Part shown: positions 42,592 to 51,619 of the stretch, piece by piece
Position numbering within the stretch: position 1 is the first letter of the stretch
How the letters are laid out: each line of letters opens with the position of its first letter
Source of the DNA: an uncultured Opitutaceae bacterium
GTDB lineage: Bacteria; Verrucomicrobiota; Verrucomicrobiia; Opitutales; Opitutaceae
Direction of reading: 5' to 3'
Length of the DNA: 64,000 nt
NCBI GenBank assembly: GCA_937958045.1
Contig: CALFXL010000072.1
Span: 1-64,000, forward strand
Made by a program: the position numbers and the translations under genes
The notes under the pieces: generated by a model
What the model was told of the DNA's origin: nothing
Seen by the model: the letters and a program-made list of their open reading frames with translations, nothing else
Databases searched by the model: none

Positions 42592-44823
42592 TCAGCGATT
42601 GCGGCCAAACAATAATCGCAACGAGTTTAAACACACCACGACGGTGCTCCCTTCGTGCGCCGCCACGCCGAGCGCAAGCGGCACCGCACCGGTCATCGAC
42701 GCGATCGCCATCACCACGACCACGCCGAGCGAGATCGTGAGATTTTGTTTGATCACACGACGCGCGCGACGACTGAGCTGATGCGCCGCGAGGAAGTTTT
42801 CAATGCGATCGTGCATCAAAATCACCTCGGCTTGCTCCAGCGCTGCGTCGCTGCCGCGCGCGCCCATCGCCACGGAAACATCGGCCGCCGCAAGACTCGG
42901 CGCATCGTTCACGCCATCACCGACCATCGCGATTTTGTGTCCTTCGTGACGCAGCGATTGGATCGCCGCTACTTTGCCTTCGGGCGTGAGACCTGCGCGC
43001 ACTTCGCCAAGACCGATTTCCCTCGCGACATTTTCAGCGGCGTGCCGCCGATCGCCGGTCAACATCACCGTGCGAATGCCCACGCGCGCCAAACGCGACA
43101 GCACGTCGCGCGATTCTTCGCGAATCTGATCTTTCAATAAAACGCGGCCGACCAAATCGCGTCCCACCACCCACACTTCGCTCAACTCCGGCGCGGCCGG
43201 CGGCAACGTCCGCGCCCACTCGGCCAGCGGACCGCGTTCCAAAAGTTCGCGTCGTCCGAGGAGCACTTGCGCGCCTCCCACCTGCCCGCGCACGCCGTGG
43301 CCCGTGATGGATTCAAACGCATCCGCATCGACCTCACGCACGCCTTGCGCACGCGCATGACGCACGATCGCGCGCGCCAGCGGATGCTCGGAGTTGATTT
43401 CGAGCGCGTAGGCCAGTTCGAGAACTTCTTTTTCGCGGCCCGGCGGAAAGCTCTCCACGCCCGTCACCGCAAGTTCGCCCGTCGTGAGCGTGCCCGTTTT
43501 ATCGAGCGCGACCGTGTCGATCTCCGCGAGTTTTTCGATGGCCGCGCCCCCACGGAACAACACGCCGTGTTTCGCTCCCCACGCGATCGCCGCCAGGATC
43601 GCCGACGGAATCGACAACACCAACGCGCATGGACTCATCACGACAAGCAACGTCATCGCGCGATAAAATGCCGAGCTTTGCTCCGCGGTGTTTGCAAACG
43701 CAGGCAAGCCCAACGCCAGCCACCACACCAAAAACATCGCCGCACATACGCCCAATACCAGCAGCGTGTAACCGCCGCCAAAACGATCCGTGAAACGTTC
43801 GCTCGGCGCGCGCAGCTTTTGCGCGGTTTGGATGAGACGAATGATTTTCTGCAGCGTGCTTTCCGACGGCAGGCGCCGCACATCAAAATCCACCGCGCCC
43901 CAGAGATTGATCGTGCCGCTAAACACTGGCGCCCCCACGTCTTTTTCCACCGGCACCGCTTCGCCCGTCAGTGCGGACTCATCGCTCGCGCTGCGGCCTT
44001 TCGCCACCGTGCCATCGGCGGGAAACGCTTCGCCGGGCTTCACGCGCACGCGATCGCCGATGCCGAGTTCGTCCACATTCACGAGACGTTCGGCGCCGTT
44101 GGGCATCACCAAGGTCGCGGTCTTCGGCGCCGATTTCAGCAATGAGCCCACTTCGCGCTGCGTGCGATCGAGCGCATAGTCTTCCATCGCGCCCGATGCG
44201 GAGAACAAAAACAACAACAGTACCGCTTCGCCCCACGCGCCGATGCACACCGCGCCAACCGCCACCGCGAGCATGAGGAAATGAATGTCCAACTTTCGCG
44301 CGCGGAGATTTTCCCACGTGTCTTTCACGGCGTCCCAACCGCCCGCGATCAACGCCACGGAATACAGCGTGCGACTCAGCCACCCCGGACCGATACCCGC
44401 TTTCTCCACCGCGAACCCGGCGATGCCAAACACGCCGCAAGCCGCCGCGAGCAGTGCGAGTTCCTTCCATTCGGATTCTTCAACGCTCTCCGGCTCGTCC
44501 AATTCCGGCCAGGCGAACTCGCGCCATTTCCAAAAACTCGGCGCCGTCTCGCAACTGACCTCAGCGACTTCCGTCGTGCCGCCATTGCGTCTTAACACAT
44601 AGCCTGCGGGGATTTTCGCCGTAAGGCTCAACTGCGACTCCACAGCGGCCAGCGTTTCAGCGAGGCGCAATTCCAACTGCGCCAAGTCCACATCGCCGAG
44701 CGTGGCCACGGCGACTTTGCGCGCCGCCGGATCCAGCCGAACCGCCTCCACGCCCGGTTCTTCGCGCAAAAATCGCGCGAGCGTTTCCGCCCAGTTTTCG
44801 GAGGTGCGTGCGTGCGTGGACAT
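42592..44823 (-). CDS. P1B-4-type heavy-metal translocating ATPase
   Basis: This 743-residue P-type ATPase has the phosphorylation site DKTGTLTTGE and the GDGVNDAP hinge. The transmembrane metal site is SPC (in VVMSPCALVLS) and the last membrane helix reads AHEGSTVVVCLNSLRLL, together the pattern of the P1B-4 subgroup that exports Co, Fe or Zn ions. The N-terminus (residues 1-70) is HMA-like in layout but lacks the CxxC metal ligand. The ATG at 44823 gives this length. The gene is convergent with the L,D-transpeptidase and divergent from dinG, whose start is 90 bases away. Confidence 0.9.
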   Translation of the reverse strand: MSTHARTSENWAETLARFLREEPGVEAVRLDPAARKVAVATLGDVDLAQLELRLAETLAAVESQLSLTAKIPAGYVLRRNGGTTEVAEVSCETAPSFWKWREFAWPELDEPESVEESEWKELALLAAACGVFGIAGFAVEKAGIGPGWLSRTLYSVALIAGGWDAVKDTWENLRARKLDIHFLMLAVAVGAVCIGAWGEAVLLLFLFSASGAMEDYALDRTQREVGSLLKSAPKTATLVMPNGAERLVNVDELGIGDRVRVKPGEAFPADGTVAKGRSASDESALTGEAVPVEKDVGAPVFSGTINLWGAVDFDVRRLPSESTLQKIIRLIQTAQKLRAPSERFTDRFGGGYTLLVLGVCAAMFLVWWLALGLPAFANTAEQSSAFYRAMTLLVVMSPCALVLSIPSAILAAIAWGAKHGVLFRGGAAIEKLAEIDTVALDKTGTLTTGELAVTGVESFPPGREKEVLELAYALEINSEHPLARAIVRHARAQGVREVDADAFESITGHGVRGQVGGAQVLLGRRELLERGPLAEWARTLPPAAPELSEVWVVGRDLVGRVLLKDQIREESRDVLSRLARVGIRTVMLTGDRRHAAENVAREIGLGEVRAGLTPEGKVAAIQSLRHEGHKIAMVGDGVNDAPSLAAADVSVAMGARGSDAALEQAEVILMHDRIENFLAAHQLSRRARRVIKQNLTISLGVVVVMAIASMTGAVPLALGVAAHEGSTVVVCLNSLRLLFGRNR

Positions 44824-44912
44824 GTGGCGCAGCATGCGTGCGGATGCGGCACGCGCAAATCGCAATTGCGCCGTCCGCTCGCGCCGCATTGGGTGCGCAT
44901 CCCTCCGTTTTC

Positions 44913-46985
44913 ATGATCGGCCTGAACGAACACCTCGATGCCGCAGTTCCGCCTCCGCCGCCTTCGCGCGCCGGCGAGCTCGCCGCGAAGATTTTCGCCG
45001 AGGGCGGCTGGCTGCAAAACGGACTCGGCCTTGAGCATCGTCCCGAGCAGGAACACATGGCGCGCTCCGTGGCGCGCGCGATGGAAAACGACGTGCCGTT
45101 GCTCTTCGAGGCCGGCACGGGCGTGGGAAAATCGCTCGCGTATTTGCTTCCCGGCATCGTGCACGCCGTCGATCAAGCGCGGCCGTTGATCGTTTCCACG
45201 CACACCATCGCACTGCAGGAACAACTCGAAACCAAAGACCTGCCGCTGTGCCGACGCGTGTTTTCGTCCACATCGCAACTCGAGCGCTATGCGACGTTCA
45301 AGAGCGCGGTGCTCGTGGGGAAATCCAACTATCTCTGCACCACGCGCCTCGCCAACGCGCTGCGCGACAAGCACGAGCTGTTTTCCACGCCCGAACACGA
45401 CGAACTCCAACGCATCGCAGCCTGGTCGCAAACATCGCTCCACGGACTTCGCCACGAGCTCACACCGCCGGTCTCGCCCGACGTGTGGGATCTCGTGAAC
45501 GCCGACTCGTCCGCCTGCGCGCGCAAATACTGCGATTGCGAAAAATGTTTTTATCAGCGCGCCCGCGCTCGGCTCGCGCAGGCCAATGTGATCATCGTCA
45601 ATCACTCGCTGCTCTTCGCGTTGCTCAACGCCGGCGGCGCGCAAGCACGCGGTGGTTCGCGCGGGGTTTTATTCCCCGACGATTTTCTCGTGCTCGACGA
45701 GGCGCACACCGTGCCGGAAGTCGCGACAGACCACTTCGGTCTGCGTCTTTCGAGCTACGGCGTGGATCGGATGTTGAAGTACCTCTACAATCCGAAAACG
45801 AAACGCGGCCTGCTCCAGCGCCACGGCGGTCCCGAAGCGCGCCAGCTCGTCTGCGACGCACTCGAGGCGTCGTATCAATTTTTCAACTACATCGCCGAGC
45901 ACCTGCTCGATAAACAACCCATTGTCCGCGTGCGCGCCGAAGGCGTCGCCGAACCGTGGCTCGATGGCCCATTGCTTGCGCTCATCAAAGCCGTGCGCAC
46001 CGCCGCGGATCGTTTCGACGAAGGCCGCGATCGCGAAGAATTGCTCGAACAAACGCAGAAGCTCAAAGCCGTGCAGACCGGTCTGCGACAATTCCTCAGT
46101 CTGGCCGACGACAAAGCCGTTTACTGGCTCGAGCGCAGCGGACGCCGTCACACCATCGTCACTTTGCGCAGCGCGCCGATCGATATCGCGCCGGAGCTGC
46201 GCGACGCGCTGCTGCGACGCGGCACCTCGGTGATTTTCACCAGCGCCACGCTCGCGATGGGTGGACGCATCGAGCCGTTTCAACAACGCATCGGCGCCGA
46301 AGATGTGCGCTCCGCAGTGGTGAAATCGCCCTTCGATTTCGAGCGCAACATGCGCGTTTTCATCGCAAGCGACATCCCGCTGCCGACCGCTCGCGATGCC
46401 CGCCTCGCACTCGATGCGCTGATCGACTACATACAGTTCTGCACGCTGCGCGTTCGCGGCGGTTCGCTCGTGTTGTTTACGAGCTATCATGACATGCGTC
46501 AGGTTGCCGCGGCATTGGGGCCCATTTATGCCCACGAAGGCCGGCCGTTTCTCATGCAAGGCGCGGATCTCTCGCGCACCGAGTTGACCAAACAAATGCG
46601 GGCCGAGGGCAACGCGATCTTGTTTGGCACCGACAGTTTTTGGACCGGCGTGGACATCCCGGGCGACGCGCTTTCGCAAGTGATTGTGACGCGGCTGCCG
46701 TTTGAAGTACCGACGCAACCCATTCTGGAAGCCCGCGCCGAATGGATTACCGACCGCGGCGGCAGTCCGTTTTCCGAGCTCACACTTCCGGATGCCCTCA
46801 TAAAATTCCGCCAAGGCATCGGCCGGCTCATCCGGACCGCCACAGATCGGGGACTGATCACCTTGCTCGACAGCCGACTGCTTGCCAAACCCTACGGCCG
46901 GGAATTCCTCCAATGTTTGCCAGTCGCTCGCTTCGAACGTCTTACCCGAGAAAATCGCGACACGCGATTTATGCCTTTTGCTTAG
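44913..46985 (+). CDS. DinG/YoaA-type ATP-dependent DNA helicase
   Basis: This 690-residue superfamily 2 helicase has Walker A FEAGTGVGKS near residue 60 and Walker B DEAH in VLDEAHTVPE near 260. A cysteine group resembling the XPD/DinG Fe-S cluster (CARKYCDCEKC, near 200-212) lies between motifs I and II. The C-terminal motor half shows GTDSFWTGVDIPG and the motif VI-like RQGIGRLIRT. Such enzymes unwind DNA behind forks and at R-loops. The ATG at 44913 avoids a Cys/Arg-rich upstream extension. It is divergent from the P1B-4 ATPase. Confidence 0.9.
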   Translation: MIGLNEHLDAAVPPPPPSRAGELAAKIFAEGGWLQNGLGLEHRPEQEHMARSVARAMENDVPLLFEAGTGVGKSLAYLLPGIVHAVDQARPLIVSTHTIALQEQLETKDLPLCRRVFSSTSQLERYATFKSAVLVGKSNYLCTTRLANALRDKHELFSTPEHDELQRIAAWSQTSLHGLRHELTPPVSPDVWDLVNADSSACARKYCDCEKCFYQRARARLAQANVIIVNHSLLFALLNAGGAQARGGSRGVLFPDDFLVLDEAHTVPEVATDHFGLRLSSYGVDRMLKYLYNPKTKRGLLQRHGGPEARQLVCDALEASYQFFNYIAEHLLDKQPIVRVRAEGVAEPWLDGPLLALIKAVRTAADRFDEGRDREELLEQTQKLKAVQTGLRQFLSLADDKAVYWLERSGRRHTIVTLRSAPIDIAPELRDALLRRGTSVIFTSATLAMGGRIEPFQQRIGAEDVRSAVVKSPFDFERNMRVFIASDIPLPTARDARLALDALIDYIQFCTLRVRGGSLVLFTSYHDMRQVAAALGPIYAHEGRPFLMQGADLSRTELTKQMRAEGNAILFGTDSFWTGVDIPGDALSQVIVTRLPFEVPTQPILEARAEWITDRGGSPFSELTLPDALIKFRQGIGRLIRTATDRGLITLLDSRLLAKPYGREFLQCLPVARFERLTRENRDTRFMPFA

Positions 46986-47019
46986 CCCGCTAGACTGCCT
47001 AACTCGCGTTCACCACTAC

Positions 47020-47736
47020 ATGCATCTCCGCAGCGCCGCACTTTCCGACATCGGAAAACTCCGCCGTTATAATGAAGACCGCCTTCTGCACGACGATACG
47101 CTCCACCTGTACGGCGTGGCGGACGGCGTGGGCGGACTGCCTGGCGGCGCAGAGGCGGCGCAATGCGCGATCGAAGCGGTGCATCACGCCATCCACATGG
47201 CCGAAGGCGAACCCGACCTCGCCAAAATCACTCTCGCTGCAAACAAAACCGTTGCCCAGCTCGGCGCGCGCCTGAGCCCGCACTATGGCATCGGGTCGAC
47301 GTTGACTTACGGCCTGTTTCGCCGCGGCCAACTCCAGCTCGCGCATGTCGGCGACTCGCGTTGCTACGTCGCGATCGGCGGCGATCTCGAATGCCTCACC
47401 ATGGATCACTCCGTGGAAAACGAAGCCCGCGCCCGCATCGCCCGCGGCGAGCTCGTCTGGGTCAGCGAACAACATCGCAACGCCCTCACCCGGTGCATCG
47501 GCCAAACGACGCCGCTTCAGGTCGACATCACTTTCCGCCCGCTGACGCCCGGCGAACGTTACTTTTTCTGCAGCGACGGCGTCACCAAACTCATCCGCGA
47601 AAACGAGCTCGCCGAGATGCTCATGGTGGACGCCGCCCCCGCCAAAATCCTCCGCTCCATCATCGATCTCGCCAATGCCCGCGGCGGCCTCGACAACGCC
47701 ACCGGGGTGATCGTGTTTGTCGACGATCTCGCATGA
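47020..47736 (+). CDS. PP2C-family serine/threonine phosphatase
   Basis: This 238-residue phosphatase has the PP2C metal motifs: RYNEDR near residue 16, GVADGVGG near 34, HVGDSR near 104 and GGLDNATGV near 224, which hold two Mn or Mg ions. It lacks a membrane segment, so it is cytosolic. No cognate Ser/Thr kinase is next to it in this window. Its TGA overlaps the ATG of a TPR protein, suggesting the two proteins act together. The ATG at 47020 is the start; the upstream frame extends into dinG. Confidence 0.92.
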   Translation: MHLRSAALSDIGKLRRYNEDRLLHDDTLHLYGVADGVGGLPGGAEAAQCAIEAVHHAIHMAEGEPDLAKITLAANKTVAQLGARLSPHYGIGSTLTYGLFRRGQLQLAHVGDSRCYVAIGGDLECLTMDHSVENEARARIARGELVWVSEQHRNALTRCIGQTTPLQVDITFRPLTPGERYFFCSDGVTKLIRENELAEMLMVDAAPAKILRSIIDLANARGGLDNATGVIVFVDDLA

Positions 47737-48053
47737 GCAACGCTCCTAAACGCTCCGAAACCTTCGCCGCGCTCGTCACCCGTCAGCCGGACAACGAACT
47801 TTTTCGTTTCAGCCTCGCCCAAGCGCTGGTCGCCGAGCACCGGTTGATGGACGCGATCGAGCACTACCAATTTTGCGTCGCCAAAAAACCCGATTGGATG
47901 ATGGCGCACATCTTGTTGGGAAAATTGTTTCTCGAACTCGGGAAAAAAGCCGAAGCGCTTCCCCACCTGCAAACAGCGCTCCAACTCGCGGTCGAACAAT
48001 CGCACGAAGACCCCGAGCGCGAACTCCGCGCCTTGCTCGACTCAATCGCCTGA
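47733..48053 (+). CDS. Small TPR-repeat protein coupled to the phosphatase
   Basis: This 106-residue protein contains two to three TPR-like helix pairs, with FRFSLAQALVAEHRLMDAIEHYQ near residue 24 and MAHILLGKLFLELGKKAEALPHLQTAL near 58. Its start overlaps the phosphatase stop by four bases (ATGA). TPR proteins usually serve as scaffolds. A short C-terminal acidic tail (HEDPEREL) follows. A GC-rich hairpin downstream may end the transcript. Confidence 0.85.
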   Translation: MSNAPKRSETFAALVTRQPDNELFRFSLAQALVAEHRLMDAIEHYQFCVAKKPDWMMAHILLGKLFLELGKKAEALPHLQTALQLAVEQSHEDPERELRALLDSIA

Positions 48054-48075
48054 TTTCCGCGCGCGGAAAAGATGA

Positions 48076-48106
48076 GCCCGGGCACGTTTCCATGCCCGGG
48101 CTTCCT
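48076..48106 (+). terminator. Possible terminator after the TPR gene
   Basis: A perfect 9-base stem (GCCCGGGCA with TGCCCGGGC) with an 8-base loop is followed by TTCCT, a weak T-tract, 22 bases after the TPR stop codon. Confidence 0.55.
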
Positions 48107-48166
48107 AGTTGGACCTGCGATACACAGCATCGCTTGGTGTAGTCGGGCCGCGAAGCCCGAAAGGGT

Positions 48167-48448
48167 TTAAACCATGTAGAGATTGCTCTCGCTCCAGCGG
48201 GCTTCGTTGCGGACCTCGAAACGCGATGACCACGTCACCGGCCCAGGGCGCTGCCAGAGCTGCAAGCGCGGTAAGAACGAAAACTCTAAAACGGCCGCCA
48301 GCTGGCTGTCCTGTTCGAGCACGGAGGAAACCGCTGGGAACTCGTTGGCAGGAACCAAATCCGCCCTCGTCGCCGACGCCGCCGCCAACACACATGCCGC
48401 ACAAGCCAGACTGCGGGCGATTTTCAAAATGTCGGAAGCGGATGGCAT
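48167..48448 (-). CDS. Small exported protein, function unknown
   Basis: I do not recognise this 93-residue protein. It opens with a signal peptide (IARSLACAACVLAAASATRA, ending near residue 28) and a mature part of about 65 residues with several beta-strand-like segments (LEFSFLPRLQLW, VTWSSRFEVRNE). It is a plausible secreted or periplasmic protein. The ATG at 48448 is preceded by about 290 bases of low-GC DNA without a gene. Nothing links it to its neighbours. Confidence 0.55.
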   Translation of the reverse strand: MPSASDILKIARSLACAACVLAAASATRADLVPANEFPAVSSVLEQDSQLAAVLEFSFLPRLQLWQRPGPVTWSSRFEVRNEARWSESNLYMV

Positions 48449-48740
48449 TGAGTACGTTTCCCTTGGTCTAATTCACAAGGCGTTTGCGATTATTGAGTAG
48501 TAATCGGTTGGTTAATTCCTGTGGGCTTGTCGTAAAATACTACGGCACGTCTTTGATTTTCACCCGGTTAAAAATGCGTAAACACCGAGTGAAAGCGGCA
48601 GACGCGAGTGTGGGGAGCCTACCAACAGTGTGCAATGTATTTTGCCCTCCAAGCCACACATTTTTCCAAGTGGCGACCCTATCAAAACGTTGCGCACGCG
48701 TCCTCGCTTCTTGGGTCCATTCCGGGCAACAAATCATCCT
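48449..48740. other. Low-GC intergenic stretch with no recognised feature
   Basis: These 292 bases separate the small exported protein from the divergent glycosyltransferase and are AT-rich compared with flanking DNA. Several reading frames cross it on both strands but none has coding character. It probably holds the promoters of both genes; I see no convincing -35/-10 pair. Confidence 0.4.
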
Positions 48741-50030
48741 ATGCGCGTCATCCTCACGTCCCACGGCTCTACCGGAGACATTTATCCGATCATCGCTTTG
48801 GGCGTCGCTTTGCAACAAGCCGGCCATCACGTGCGTTTCGCCACAATGCCTCACTATGAAGCCGAGATAACCGCCGCCGGGCTGGAGTTTCTTCCGCTCT
48901 GTCCCGAGTGGGAAAAGGCCGATCTGAGTTATTGGATGGGGCGGCTCCAAAAAATCCGCACGCCCATCTACCAGCTTCGCGAAATCTACGTCAGCGCGCA
49001 GGCGTACATCCCTCAGATGATTGAGCGGATGGATGCCGCCATGCGCGACACCGACCTACTCGTGTCGTCCTATCTTTTCCCGATGAACAAAAGCATCGCG
49101 GACCGACACGGCGTGCCGTTCGCGACATACGCCTTTGCCCATCAAGTCGTACCCTCCCCCGACTATCCGCCGGAGAACATCCCATCGCCCCGCTGGCCGC
49201 CGCGACGGCTCCGCCGCGCTTGGAATCGCTGGCTATGGAGCACCGCCAACCGATTGGTCGACCGCGTCATCAACAACGCCGTTTATCCGCATCTGCGCGC
49301 CGCGGGACTTCCCAAAGTGCGCGGTTTTTTCTCCGCGCCCGCCGAACGCGTGCTCGTCGGTGTATCCGAAAAATGGATGCGTCCGCGCGACGCGGAAATC
49401 GATCCGCGTTTTCGCTTCACCGGTTATTGTCGTTGGCAAGCGCCCGAAGACCGCGAACTCGATGTCGCGTTGCGCCAGTTCACCGGCGGCAATCCCGTGC
49501 CCGTGCTCACCTTTGGCAGCATGACCTGCGAAGATGCTGCCGCCTGCATGCAACGTCTGCTGCGCGCGTGGCCGGCCGATCGCAAACTCATCGTCCAACG
49601 CGGCTGGGCACAATTCCCCGCACTCGCGCCCGACGGACACATCAAGGTCATCGGCAAGGTTTCGCACGATCAGCTTTTCCGCCACGCCTCCGCCATCATC
49701 CATCACGGCGGCGCCGGCACCACCGCGAGCGCGCTCCACGCGGGACGTCCGCAAATCGTCGTGCCGCACATCGGCGACCAAAACTTTTTCGGACGCGAAG
49801 TGGAACGTCTCGGCTGCGGTTTTCGCCTCTCCAAAAAACACTGGCCTGAACGCCTGCACGCTTCGCTCCAACGTCTTCTCCACACGCCGTCCTTTGCTCA
49901 AAACGCCGCGCGCGTACGCGACGGCTTGCTCGAAGAAAATGGTCCTGCACAAGCCGTCGCCGAACTCGAACGCTTCGTGCACGAATGCCGCACCGGGCAA
50001 ACAGGCCGCGAGGATTTGGTGAGAAAGTAA
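48741..50030 (+). CDS. Glycosyltransferase of the UGT/MurG-like (GT-B) superfamily
   Basis: This 429-residue cytosolic glycosyltransferase resembles the sterol/macrolide UDP-glycosyltransferase family (GT1). The N-terminal acceptor domain shows HGSTGDIYPIIALGVAL near residue 8. The C-terminal nucleotide-sugar domain shows TFGSMTCEDAA near 255 and the donor motif HHGGAGTTASALHAGRPQIVVPHIGDQ near 318-345, where the HGG-G-T-T pattern marks the family. The substrate may be a lipid or polyketide; no pathway adjoins. The ATG at 48741 starts at the beta-alpha-beta fold, as expected. Confidence 0.9.
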   Translation: MRVILTSHGSTGDIYPIIALGVALQQAGHHVRFATMPHYEAEITAAGLEFLPLCPEWEKADLSYWMGRLQKIRTPIYQLREIYVSAQAYIPQMIERMDAAMRDTDLLVSSYLFPMNKSIADRHGVPFATYAFAHQVVPSPDYPPENIPSPRWPPRRLRRAWNRWLWSTANRLVDRVINNAVYPHLRAAGLPKVRGFFSAPAERVLVGVSEKWMRPRDAEIDPRFRFTGYCRWQAPEDRELDVALRQFTGGNPVPVLTFGSMTCEDAAACMQRLLRAWPADRKLIVQRGWAQFPALAPDGHIKVIGKVSHDQLFRHASAIIHHGGAGTTASALHAGRPQIVVPHIGDQNFFGREVERLGCGFRLSKKHWPERLHASLQRLLHTPSFAQNAARVRDGLLEENGPAQAVAELERFVHECRTGQTGREDLVRK

Positions 50031-50101
50031 AAGCCCGATTGCGCAGCGGAAATTGGAAGTTGCGAGCCGGGGCAGCTTCCATTGAATCCGGGCCGCTTCC
50101 T

Positions 50102-50176
50102 GCGGGCATAGTATATCGGCTATTATGCGTGCTTCCCAAGCATGAGAGCCGGGTTCGATTCCCGGTGCCCGCACCA
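50102..50176 (+). tRNA. tRNA-Gly (anticodon CCC)
   Basis: The plus strand folds as a class I tRNA: GCGGGCA pairs with TGCCCGC, followed by A and an encoded CCA. The anticodon stem CGTGC/GCATG encloses TTCCCAA, giving anticodon CCC for the GGG codon of glycine. The T-arm is CCGGGTTCGATTCCCGG. It sits about 70 bases downstream of the glycosyltransferase stop on the same strand, and may be co-transcribed. Confidence 0.97.
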
Positions 50177-50304
50177 GTTTCCAAAGCGCGAGAGTCCGTC
50201 GGACCTAGGGCCTCCACCCCACTTCGCGAAAATCGATTCCTCACTTCGCGCCTTTCGCCACCCTCTTGCTTGATGAAGCCTGCCTATGAGCCGAAACTCC
50301 GAGT

Positions 50305-50502
50305 ATGAACATCACGTCCGCCAATCTTTCCCTGATCAACAACCCCAGCTTGGAAGGCAGCGTTGCCCGTCAGGAGTACGGCATCGCGATCGCGGCTAAA
50401 ATCAACGAGCAGATCCAGCAGGAAGGCGCCGCCGCCGTGAAGTTGATCGAATCCGCGCCGAATGCGGAAAATCCCGGCAGCAACCTCAACAGCTACGCCT
50501 GA
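50305..50502 (+). CDS. YjfB-like putative motility protein
   Basis: This 65-residue protein resembles the small YjfB motility family: a central stretch VARQEYGIAIAAKINEQIQQEG at 20-41 looks like the family's conserved helix (typical QVGIAVLKKAMDxQ pattern). The N- and C-termini are polar. The family's precise role is not known; in some bacteria its gene lies near flagellar loci. No flagellar gene is near. It ends just before a strong terminator and faces recR across that hairpin. Confidence 0.65.
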   Translation: MNITSANLSLINNPSLEGSVARQEYGIAIAAKINEQIQQEGAAAVKLIESAPNAENPGSNLNSYA

Positions 50503-50529
50503 GATCGTCGGGCGCGTTTCACTTTCCGG

Positions 50530-50557
50530 CGCACGTCTAACCGACGTGCGTTTTTTT
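50530..50557 (+). terminator. Terminator after the YjfB-like gene
   Basis: An 8-base stem (CGCACGTC with GACGTGCG) with a TAACC loop is followed by seven T residues, 28 bases after the stop codon of the small protein. Confidence 0.9.
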
Positions 50558-50570
50558 GTCATCGCTGGAT

Positions 50571-51167
50571 TCAGTGATACTGACGTCGCCCTTCGAGCGC
50601 GCTCTTCAGCGTCACGGAATCCGCGTACAAAACACCGCCGCCACTCGGCAGGCCGAAGCCGATGCGCGTCGTCTTCACTTCACCTCCCGCGGGTAGTTGC
50701 TGCGTGAGATAATGACACGTTGCCTCGCCTTCCACGTCGTTCGACAACGCGAGTATCAACTCTTTCACGACCCCCGATTCCACGCGGCTGATCAGCGATG
50801 CGAAATTGAGATCGTCCGGCGTGATTCCCTGGATCGGCGAGAGCTTGCCGTGAAGCACATGATAAACGCCGCGATACGCGCCCGACCGTTCCAGCGCGAC
50901 CAGATCAGGCACATGTTCCACCACACAAACGAGCGAAGGATCGCGACGCTCGTCGCGGCAGATTTCGCATAATGTCTCCTCAGCGAGATTGCCGCAACGC
51001 GTGCAGCGCCGCACCGATTGCGCGGCGGCTTCGAGCGAGGCGACGAGCTCCCGCAATCGCGCCGGCTTTTCGACGAGCAAATGCAGCGCGATGCGTTCCG
51101 CCGATCGATACCCGAGCCCGGGCAGTTGCTTGAGTTGCTTCTGCAATTTCTCAAACGCCGGTGTCAT
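50571..51167 (-). CDS. recR: Recombination protein RecR
   Basis: This 198-residue protein acts with RecF and RecO to load RecA at single-strand gaps. An N-terminal helix-hairpin-helix (LPGLGYRSAERIA) is followed by a zinc finger CTRCGNLAEETLCEIC (near 55-70) and a Toprim domain at about 80-175. The final C-terminal Walker-like region GFGLPSGG is near 170. Length is typical. It follows ebfC on the same strand, the usual order in many bacteria, although dnaX does not precede ebfC here. Confidence 0.95.
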   Translation of the reverse strand: MTPAFEKLQKQLKQLPGLGYRSAERIALHLLVEKPARLRELVASLEAAAQSVRRCTRCGNLAEETLCEICRDERRDPSLVCVVEHVPDLVALERSGAYRGVYHVLHGKLSPIQGITPDDLNFASLISRVESGVVKELILALSNDVEGEATCHYLTQQLPAGGEVKTTRIGFGLPSGGGVLYADSVTLKSALEGRRQYH

Positions 51168-51240
51168 ATCGAAAAAATGGATACACGCCTCGCACGGCCT
51201 CGCCACGTCCGCCCTCCCGTGCGGCGAACGCGGGGCGCGC

Positions 51241-51549
51241 TCAGAACATGCCCGGCATCTGGAATGCCGAAGTCACCTTCTGCATCTCGCCGTCGTTGTA
51301 TTCCTTGGCCTGCTTCGCAGCATCCTGAATCGCAGCCAGGATCGTGTCGGAAACAAACTTCGCGTCTTCCTTCAGGAATTCGGGATCGAGCGTCAGACCG
51401 AGAAATTTTCCGGAGCCGGAGATCTTCACTTTCACGGCGCCGCCACCGCTCGTGATTTCGAGCTCCTTCGCATCGAGCTGCGCCTGAAGGCCCTCGATCT
51501 GCTTCTGCATTTTCTGCGCTTGTTTCAAAAGTTTGCCAACGCCGGCCAT
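51241..51549 (-). CDS. ebfC: YbaB/EbfC nucleoid-associated protein
   Basis: This 102-residue DNA-binding protein has the YbaB fold: an N-terminal helix (GVGKLLKQAQKMQKQIEGLQAQL), a central beta-sheet (AVKVKISGSGKFLGLTLDP) and a C-terminal helix. It forms dimers that bend DNA. It is transcribed with recR, 73 bases downstream, which is the common arrangement. Confidence 0.95.
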   Translation of the reverse strand: MAGVGKLLKQAQKMQKQIEGLQAQLDAKELEITSGGGAVKVKISGSGKFLGLTLDPEFLKEDAKFVSDTILAAIQDAAKQAKEYNDGEMQKVTSAFQMPGMF

Positions 51550-51619
51550 GGTGAGAGTGGGTTAAGTTGAGAGTAAGGGTTTGGTGAGCCGTCCAGATGC
51601 GCGCAACCGTCCGCCCGCT

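Noticed and set aside
48484..48950. Frames of about 130 codons on both strands before the glycosyltransferase
   Set aside because: They overlap each other and the glycosyltransferase start, have atypical Cys/Arg/His content, and no signal or domain.
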